A DNA stretch of 11,847 nucleotides from Marmoricola sp. (GTDB lineage Bacteria; Actinomycetota; Actinomycetes; Propionibacteriales; Nocardioidaceae): the NCBI GenBank assembly GCA_030151765.1, contig JASLCW010000155.1, positions 1-11,847 of the forward strand, in the 5' to 3' direction. Positions 7,346 through 11,847 of this stretch are shown one piece after another. The notes below the pieces were generated by a model. That model made no database searches and was not told the DNA's origin. It saw only the letters and a program-made list of their open reading frames with translations. Position 1 is the first letter of the stretch, and every line of letters begins with the position of its first letter. The position numbers were made by a program, and so were the translations under genes.

Positions 7346-7347
7346 GC

Positions 7348-8142
7348 GTGACGATCCGGCTGGTGGCGACCGACCTCGACGGCACCTTGCTGCGCGGGGA
7401 CGGCACGGTCAGCGAGCGCACCCAGGCCGCATTGCGGGCGGTCGAGGCGGCCGGGATCCTGGTCGTCTTCGTCACCGGCCGGCCGCTGCGGTGGGCGCGG
7501 GAGGTCTTCGACCACGTCGGTTCCCACGGGCGCGCGATCGTCTCCAACGGGGCACTCGTGTGGGATGTGGGTGCCGACCTGCCGCTGCTGCAGCGATGCA
7601 TCGAGCCGAGTGTCGGCCGGCAGACGGTGGCCGAGCTGACCACGGCGATGGACGAGGTCTTCTTCGCCGTCGAGACCGTGGCGGGATGGGCGTGCGAGCC
7701 CGGCTATCCGCACCACCCGGCCGACGACGATCCCGCGAATCGCCCGCTGCGGCGCGCCCCGGCCGCCGAACTCGTGGATGAGCCGCTGCTCAAGCTCCTG
7801 GTCAGGGGAGACGGGCGGGATCCCGACGACTTCGTCGCCGCGGCCGAGCATGCCGTGGGGCAGCCGGTGGTCGTCACCCACTCGTCCTTCCCGCTGCTGG
7901 AGATCAGCGCCCCCGGGGTTACCAAGGCCAGCACCCTCGAGCTGGTGTGCGCTGACCTCGGCATCACCCGTGACGAGGTGATCGCCTTCGGCGACATGCC
8001 GAACGACCTGCCGATGCTCGCCTGGGCGGGCCGCTCCTACGCAATGGCCAATGCCCACGCGACCGTCCGGGAGGCCGCGGACGTCCTCGCCGATACGAAC
8101 GACAACGACGGTGTCGCCAAGATCCTCGAGGAACTGGCCTAG
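7348..8142 (+). CDS. HAD-superfamily phosphatase, Cof type (second copy)
   Basis: Predicted cytosolic Mg-dependent phosphatase of 264 aa, HAD subclass IIB (Cof/YidA-like). Motif I is LVATDLDGTLL (nucleophile D9, D11), motif II FVTGRP (T43), motif III K193 in PGVTKAST, and motif IV AFGDMPNDLPML (D216, D220). The SNG stretch after motif II and the cap at about 85-185 fit the family. GTG 7348 is preferred because the protein then opens directly with the first Rossmann strand. ATG 7309 in the same frame would add 13 residues. It is transcribed divergently from the synthetase and convergently with the Bpa operon, so it appears to stand alone. The substrate is unknown. Similarity to the protein at 244-1074 is limited to family motifs, so a recent duplication is unlikely. 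Confidence 0.9.
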   Translation: MTIRLVATDLDGTLLRGDGTVSERTQAALRAVEAAGILVVFVTGRPLRWAREVFDHVGSHGRAIVSNGALVWDVGADLPLLQRCIEPSVGRQTVAELTTAMDEVFFAVETVAGWACEPGYPHHPADDDPANRPLRRAPAAELVDEPLLKLLVRGDGRDPDDFVAAAEHAVGQPVVVTHSSFPLLEISAPGVTKASTLELVCADLGITRDEVIAFGDMPNDLPMLAWAGRSYAMANAHATVREAADVLADTNDNDGVAKILEELA

Positions 8143-8198
8143 GCGACGGTGTAGCTGCCAGAAGCCGCCAGACCTGGGCAACGCTCGCGCCATCAGGC

Positions 8199-8747
8199 TC
8201 AGAGGTACATGCCACCCTGGCCGGGGGAAGCCTGCGAGTCGTCCGGCTCGTCCTGCTGACCGGGGTGCTGGCCCATCGCCTCGGGCATCGCGCCCGGCGG
8301 GAGTGCCCGCCGCATCTGCTCCAGCTGGGCGCGGGCGGCCATCTGCTGGGCGTAGATCGCGGTCTGGATGCCGTGGAAGAGGCCCTCGAGCCAGCCGACC
8401 AGCTGGGCCTGCGCGATCCGCAGCTCCGACTCGGTGGGGGTGTTCTGGTCGAAGGGCTCGACCAGGCGGTCGAGTTCCTCGTCGAGCTCGGGAGCGAGAC
8501 CGTCCTTCAGTTCGGTGAGCGAGGTGTGCAGGATCTTGGCGAGCCGGGCGCGGCCGGGCTCGTCGAGGGGCGCCGCCTTCACCTCCTCGAGGAGCTGCCT
8601 GATCATGCTGCCGATCCGCATCACCTTCGCGGGCTCCTCGACCAGGTTGGTCAGGTCGCCGTGCTCCTCACCATCGGGTACGACGGCAGCAGGCTCCTGG
8701 CCATCCGGCCCGACGATGACGACGTGAGGGTTCTCGGGGCTCTCCAT
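8199..8747 (-). CDS. bpa: Bacterial proteasome activator Bpa/PafE
   Basis: Probable ATP-independent activator of the actinobacterial 20S proteasome. In Mycobacterium tuberculosis Bpa/PafE forms a dodecameric ring that opens the core particle and helps degrade unfolded proteins such as HspR. The 182-aa protein has the expected size and layout: an acidic disordered N-terminus (1-40), a helical core (about 41-148) containing VMRIGSMIRQLLEEV, the ELDRL and SELRIAQAQLVGWLEGLFHGIQ stretches shortened here to SELRIAQAQLVGWLEGLF, and a Gly/Gln/Pro-rich tail. It ends in Gly-Met-Tyr-Leu, where mycobacterial PafE ends in Gly-Gln-Tyr-Leu, the proteasome-docking element; the key Tyr-Leu is kept. ATG 8747 is chosen because homologues begin near the acidic segment. 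In-frame GTG codons at 8756, 8753 and 8783 are possible, and no well-spaced ribosome site decides. It lies 22 nt downstream of the oxidoreductase and is probably co-transcribed with it. Confidence 0.9.
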   Translation of the reverse strand: MESPENPHVVIVGPDGQEPAAVVPDGEEHGDLTNLVEEPAKVMRIGSMIRQLLEEVKAAPLDEPGRARLAKILHTSLTELKDGLAPELDEELDRLVEPFDQNTPTESELRIAQAQLVGWLEGLFHGIQTAIYAQQMAARAQLEQMRRALPPGAMPEAMGQHPGQQDEPDDSQASPGQGGMYL

Positions 8748-8769
8748 GCTCACCACGCTACCGAACGGG

Positions 8770-9744
8770 TCAGTCGGCCACACGGAGCAGGATCTTGCCG
8801 CTGTGGGCGCCCTCGTCCATCAGTCGGTGGGCGGCGGACACCTCGTCGAGGGGGAAGCTCTCGCCGACTGTCGTACGGATCCGCCCGGCGGCGACCAGCG
8901 GCCACACGTGCTCGGCGACCGCGGCGCAGATGGCGGCCTTCTCCGCGGCCGGGCGAGCGCGCAGCGACGTGGCGATGACGGCGCCGCGCTTGCGGAGCAG
9001 GGTCGAGATGTCGAGTTCGCCCTTCACCCCGCCCTGCATGCCGATGATGACCAGCCGGCCCTCGGTGGCGATGGCGCCGACATTGCGCCCGAGGTATTTC
9101 GCGCCCATGTTGTCGAGGATCACGTCGGCGCCACCGGCCGCGGTCAGGATCTCGACGAAGTCCTCGTCGCGATACGAGATCGCCCGGGTCGCTCCGAGTT
9201 CGCGGCAGTGTTCGAGCTTCTCCGCCGAGCCCGCAGTCGCGTAGACCTCGGCGCCCATCGCCACGGCCAGCTGGATCGCGAAGCTGCCGATGCCGCCGGC
9301 ACCGCCGTGCACGAGGAAACGCTCGCCGGGCTGCAGGCCGGCGATCATGAAGACATTCGACCAGACCGTGCAGGCCACCTCCGGCAGGCTGGCTGCGGCC
9401 GCCAGGTCGACGCCCGCAGGCACCGGAAGCAATTGCCCCGCAGGTACGACGACCTGCTCGGCATAGCCGCCCGCAGCCAGGAGCGCACAGACCTCGTCGC
9501 CCTCGGACCAGCCGGTCACGCCCGTGCCCACCGCGCCGATGCGGCCGGAGCACTCCATGCCGAGGATGTCGGAGGCGCCCGGCGGCGGCGGATAGAAGCC
9601 CATCCGCTGCAGGGTGTCCGCGCGGTTCAGCGCGCTCGCCACGACATCGATCCGCACCTCACCCGGGCCGGGGACCGGCTGGGGGTGCTCGGAGACGACC
9701 AGTGCTTCGGGTCCGCCGGGGTTCGGCGCGGTGACGGCACGCAT
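8770..9744 (-). CDS. NAD(P)H quinone oxidoreductase, PIG3-type MDR family
   Basis: Predicted cytosolic zinc-independent medium-chain reductase of 324 aa that uses NAD(P)H to reduce quinones or similar carbonyl acceptors. The N-terminal GroES-like domain (1-120) contains ALNRADTLQRMGFYPPPPG, typical of the PIG3 (TP53I3-like) branch, and lacks the structural zinc cysteines of alcohol dehydrogenases. The Rossmann part carries the nucleotide loop VHGGAGGIGSFAIQLA (145-160), and the C-terminus has the usual HSGKILL ending (314-320). It starts 19 nt after the DUF6457 stop and ends 22 nt before bpa, so the three are likely one operon. From memory, M. tuberculosis also has an oxidoreductase of this type (Rv3777) near bpa (Rv3780), which would make the pairing conserved. 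No clear ribosome site precedes the ATG. The physiological substrate is unknown. Confidence 0.92.
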   Translation of the reverse strand: MRAVTAPNPGGPEALVVSEHPQPVPGPGEVRIDVVASALNRADTLQRMGFYPPPPGASDILGMECSGRIGAVGTGVTGWSEGDEVCALLAAGGYAEQVVVPAGQLLPVPAGVDLAAAASLPEVACTVWSNVFMIAGLQPGERFLVHGGAGGIGSFAIQLAVAMGAEVYATAGSAEKLEHCRELGATRAISYRDEDFVEILTAAGGADVILDNMGAKYLGRNVGAIATEGRLVIIGMQGGVKGELDISTLLRKRGAVIATSLRARPAAEKAAICAAVAEHVWPLVAAGRIRTTVGESFPLDEVSAAHRLMDEGAHSGKILLRVAD

Positions 9745-9763
9745 GTCGTCACACTACGGGCCG

Positions 9764-10063
9764 CTAGGCGTCGGTCAGCTCGGCCTCGACCTCGGGGTCG
9801 TCATCCTCGTGAGCGAGGTCGTCGGGCGTCCGGTCCCACTTGCGGGCGAGATCGATCGCGGAATCGGCCAATCCGTCGATCTCGTCGGCGTCGCCGCCAG
9901 CGCGGGCGGCGGCGTACCCGAGGAGAAACGCGGAGACCGGGCCGGCCGCTGCGCCCACGTTGTCCGCGGCTTCCCGCGCGACGTCGAGCACCAGCGACTC
10001 GTCGACGTCCAGGTCCACGTCGAGCGCGTCACAGAGTTCGTCAATCCAGTCGTGGAGGTTCAC
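9764..10063 (-). CDS. DUF6457-domain small acidic protein
   Basis: Small protein of 99 aa starting at GTG 10063. The opening NLHDWIDELCDALDVD and the later AREAADNVG and SAFLLGYAAARAGG match the actinobacterial DUF6457 domain as I remember it. In some species this domain is found beside or fused to molybdenum-cofactor proteins, but no such gene is visible here. It is predicted to be all-helical and cytosolic, with a very acidic C-terminal tail (about 79-99) and no signal peptide. Its function is unknown. It is the first gene of the probable DUF6457-oxidoreductase-bpa operon. A GGAGA sequence abuts the GTG with almost no spacing, so the start rests on the domain boundary rather than the ribosome site. 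Confidence 0.8.
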   Translation of the reverse strand: MNLHDWIDELCDALDVDLDVDESLVLDVAREAADNVGAAAGPVSAFLLGYAAARAGGDADEIDGLADSAIDLARKWDRTPDDLAHEDDDPEVEAELTDA

Positions 10064-10138
10064 TCTCCAGAGTTTTCGCGCATCCCGCCGTCGGTGCAAG
10101 GGAAACGGCGAAGTTCGCTCGCATGGCAAGCTGGGGGA

Positions 10139-10906
10139 GTGGATGAACGGCCCGAACAGCAGCTTCGCGTGACGCTGGTCCAACATGCCTCGAGCCTGGA
10201 ACCGGCCGACAATCTCGCCTTCCTGGACAAGCTGGACGGGCTCGCCGACGACACAGACCTGCTCGTCCTCCCCGAAGCTTCTGCCCGCGACTTCGGCCAG
10301 CCCGGCTCGGACCTGCGCCCGTACGCCGAAGCCGTCGACGGCCCCTATGCGCAGGGGCTTCGCCGCCTGGGCGAGCGGACCACGGTCGTTGCGGGGATGT
10401 TCGAGAAGACCTCCGATCTGCCCTACAACACGCTGATCGCGTCCGGCCCCGGCGTCGAGGCGTCGTACCGGAAGATCCATCTCTACGACTCCTTCGGATT
10501 CAAGGAGTCGACGACGGTCACGCCCGGCCCGATCGAGCCGGTCGCCGTCGAGCTCGGCGCGGCGCGGGTCGGCCTGATGACCTGCTACGACCTCCGCTTC
10601 CCGGAATTGGGCCGTGCACTGGCGGCCGACGTGATCGTGATCCCCGCCGCCTGGGTGGCCGGTCCCCGCAAGGTCGAGCACTGGCGGACGCTGGTGCAGG
10701 CGCGCGCGATCGAGAACGTCGCCTTCGTGGTGGCGGTCGGTCAGCCGGGTCCGCGCTACACCGGCCACTCGATGGTGGTGGCGCCCACGGGCGATGTGCT
10801 CGTCGAGGCGGGAGAGGGTGAGGAGACGCTCGGCGTGACCCTCGATCTGGGCGAGCTCGGCGCTGCCCGCGAGACCAATCCCTCGTTGTCGAACCGGAGG
10901 ATGTGA
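10139..10906 (+). CDS. Carbon-nitrogen hydrolase (nitrilase superfamily)
   Basis: Predicted cytosolic amidohydrolase of about 255 aa, the usual size for a single nitrilase-fold domain, which hydrolyses non-peptide C-N bonds such as amides. The Glu-Lys-Cys triad is complete: E46 in VLPEAS, K112 in YRKIHLYD, and nucleophile C149 in LMTCYDLRFPEL. The last segment, with DLRFPEL and later ARAIEN, resembles the Nit1/NitFhit and deaminated-glutathione amidase branch more than true nitrilases, so repair of a damaged metabolite is possible. The start is uncertain. GTG 10139 is preceded directly by a GGGGGA stretch. GTG 10169 would begin exactly at the first strand (VTLVQHASS) but has no ribosome site. 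The gene is divergent from the DUF6457 operon across about 75 nt. Confidence 0.9.
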   Translation: MDERPEQQLRVTLVQHASSLEPADNLAFLDKLDGLADDTDLLVLPEASARDFGQPGSDLRPYAEAVDGPYAQGLRRLGERTTVVAGMFEKTSDLPYNTLIASGPGVEASYRKIHLYDSFGFKESTTVTPGPIEPVAVELGAARVGLMTCYDLRFPELGRALAADVIVIPAAWVAGPRKVEHWRTLVQARAIENVAFVVAVGQPGPRYTGHSMVVAPTGDVLVEAGEGEETLGVTLDLGELGAARETNPSLSNRRM

Positions 10907-10926
10907 GCAGCTGCCCGCTACTCTGC

Positions 10927-10956
10927 TCTCGGCGCCCGGTGTTGGGGGCGCCGGGA
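10927..10956 (+). terminator. Strong hairpin between the amidohydrolase and membrane protein genes
   Basis: TCTCGGCGCCC at 10927-10937 can pair with GGGCGCCGGGA at 10946-10956, giving 11 pairs (one G-T) around an 8-nt loop. No T tract follows. It lies 20 nt after the amidohydrolase stop and 6 nt before the ribosome site of the next gene. It may be a terminator, an attenuator or a processing site separating the two genes. Confidence 0.45.
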
Positions 10957-10962
10957 AAGCGG

Positions 10963-10967
10963 AAGGA
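10963..10967 (+). promoter_or_regulatory. Ribosome binding site of the membrane protein gene
   Basis: AAGGA (within GGAAGGA) lies 6 nt before GTG 10974, a near-ideal spacing. It decides the start of a gene whose end is outside the window. Confidence 0.7.
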
Positions 10968-10973
10968 CCGGCT

Positions 10974-11847
10974 GTGGCAGCAGGCTTCGTCGCGCCGGAC
11001 TCGCGGCGGACCGGGCTGGCGATCGCGTGGATGTTCGCGGTCGCGGTGGTCGCCGTACCCCTGGCGCTCGATCTGCGCGGCCATCTCTGGGGCGATGTCC
11101 ACGTCAGTCTCTCGACGACGGTGACGCGGGCGCTCGCCACGGCGATGGCGGTGCTCTTCGCGGCAGCGCTCAGCCGGCGGCTCGGCGGCCGGGTGCTGCT
11201 CCCGGTGGCGCTCGTCGTCGGGTACGGCGTCGCGTTGATCCTCACCGACTGGCCGACCCTCGTGGCCGGCGGCGCGGCCGGTCTGGCCGCACTCTCCGCC
11301 GCCCTGGCGATCATGCTCACCACGCCGGCCCCCACCTTCGCCCGCGCGGTCGTCGAGACCGTCCTGGCCGGGGTGATCGCGACGATCGGCGGCCTGGGTG
11401 TCGCCGGTGTCGACGCCGGACTCCGCCAGGGCAGGTTCGGCGCGCTGGTGCTGATCGCGACGGTGCTCGGTTCCTTCGTGATGGTCTACCGGCTCGGCGC
11501 CGGCTTCCACGGCCTGGGCCGCCGCGGGTACGTCGTAGCGGGCGGTGCGGCGGGGCTGCTCCTGATCAGCCTGCTCTACGGCTGGGCCTTCACCCGGTGG
11601 GGCTCGCACGACCTGGTCACCGGCATGGACTCGCTCCGCGATCACATCCGGCACTACATCTACGCCGTACCGCACCCGATCGAGGCGGTCCTCGGTGTGC
11701 CCGCACTCTGCTGGGGCGTCTTCATGCGGGCCCGCCGCCGTCAGGGCTGGTGGGTGTGTGCCTTCGGTGCGGCCGTGACCGCGCCGTCGGCGACCCGCTT
11801 CGTGGTGAGCGGCGTACCGATCCAGAGTGCGCTGGTCCGCATCGGCT
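10974..11847 (+). CDS. Polytopic membrane protein, unknown function (3' end outside window)
   Basis: The frame from GTG 10974 stays open to the window edge and gives 291 residues plus one base, so the gene is incomplete. The start has a good ribosome site (AAGGA, 6-nt spacing). I do not recognise a characterised family. About eight or nine hydrophobic helices are visible at roughly 14-32, 48-66, 73-91, 96-116, 125-147, 155-174, 186-205, 233-250 and from 259 onward. Arg-rich loops (68-73, 176-185, 251-257) suggest the cytoplasmic side by the positive-inside rule. A short soluble loop at 206-232 (WGSHDLVTGMDSLRDHIRHY) is the least hydrophobic part. There is no classical signal peptide or catalytic motif. 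It follows the amidohydrolase by 67 nt, with a hairpin between them, so co-transcription is uncertain. Confidence 0.8.
   Translation, partial: MAAGFVAPDSRRTGLAIAWMFAVAVVAVPLALDLRGHLWGDVHVSLSTTVTRALATAMAVLFAAALSRRLGGRVLLPVALVVGYGVALILTDWPTLVAGGAAGLAALSAALAIMLTTPAPTFARAVVETVLAGVIATIGGLGVAGVDAGLRQGRFGALVLIATVLGSFVMVYRLGAGFHGLGRRGYVVAGGAAGLLLISLLYGWAFTRWGSHDLVTGMDSLRDHIRHYIYAVPHPIEAVLGVPALCWGVFMRARRRQGWWVCAFGAAVTAPSATRFVVSGVPIQSALVRIG

Noticed and set aside
7251..7643. N-terminal extension of the synthetase up to 7643
   Set aside because: The extra 131 residues lie opposite the HAD gene, contain no adenylation motif, and are preceded by no better ribosome site. ATG 7250 gives the family's usual start.
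244..8142. Recent duplication of the two HAD phosphatases
   Set aside because: Similarity is confined to the four family motifs and the cap sequences differ throughout, so they look like separate family members.
8143..8198. Possible terminator between the second HAD gene and bpa
   Set aside because: Only weak, bulged pairings were found in this 56-nt gap. I see no convincing hairpin.
10064..10138. Promoters in the DUF6457/amidohydrolase divergent gap
   Set aside because: Promoters must be nearby, but no -35/-10 pair with good match and spacing could be picked out on either strand.
10886..10924. Possible promoter TTGTCG and TACTCT before the membrane gene
   Set aside because: The two elements are 27 nt apart, too far for a sigma-70-type promoter.
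9764..11335. A 523-codon minus-strand frame extending DUF6457 upstream
   Set aside because: Only the last 99 residues form a domain. The upstream part lies opposite the amidohydrolase and membrane protein genes and is low-complexity.
10518..11675. A 385-codon minus-strand frame
   Set aside because: It lies opposite the amidohydrolase and a hydrophobic membrane protein gene with a good ribosome site. The translation is Arg/Pro/Asp-rich with no domain.

Overview
The window is very GC-rich, densely coded and uses many GTG starts. It encodes a bacterial proteasome activator (Bpa/PafE) and a DUF6457 protein, both typical of Actinobacteria. An actinomycete is well supported. Nocardioidaceae or nearby Propionibacteriales is my guess from overall gene style and is not proven.

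Layout: (1) 1-2019, plus strand: the 3' end of serS, a Cof-type HAD phosphatase, a GNAT acetyltransferase and a very short Sfp-type phosphopantetheinyl transferase. They are overlapping or 10 nt apart, so probably one transcription unit. (2) 7250-2099, minus strand: a 1292-residue membrane-bound single-module NRPS of the Pls/PosA (epsilon-poly-lysine synthetase) family, then a compact M1 zinc aminopeptidase that overlaps it by 11 nt. This unit converges on the first across a strong inverted repeat at 2039-2077. (3) 7348-8142, plus strand: a second Cof-type HAD phosphatase, divergent from the synthetase. (4) 10063-8199, minus strand: a DUF6457 protein, a PIG3-type quinone oxidoreductase and Bpa, spaced about 20 nt apart. 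(5) 10139-11847, plus strand: a nitrilase-superfamily amidohydrolase and, behind a hairpin, a polytopic membrane protein cut by the window edge.

The most interesting part is the synthetase neighbourhood. The adenylation domain has a pocket signature I read as D-A-E-S-I-G-T-V-V-K, close to the lysine code I remember. It is followed by a carrier domain and by three hexapeptide-like domains separated by pairs of membrane helices, the layout of poly-lysine synthetase. A transferase able to arm the carrier is encoded next door. A peptidase that could trim an amino-acid chain is translationally coupled to the synthetase. Together these suggest a small system that makes, arms and trims a cationic isopeptide. 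The product, and whether the parts act together, are inference.

The rest looks like ordinary housekeeping DNA. I saw no tRNA, rRNA, CRISPR array, insertion sequence or phage gene. No gap between genes exceeds 100 nt.
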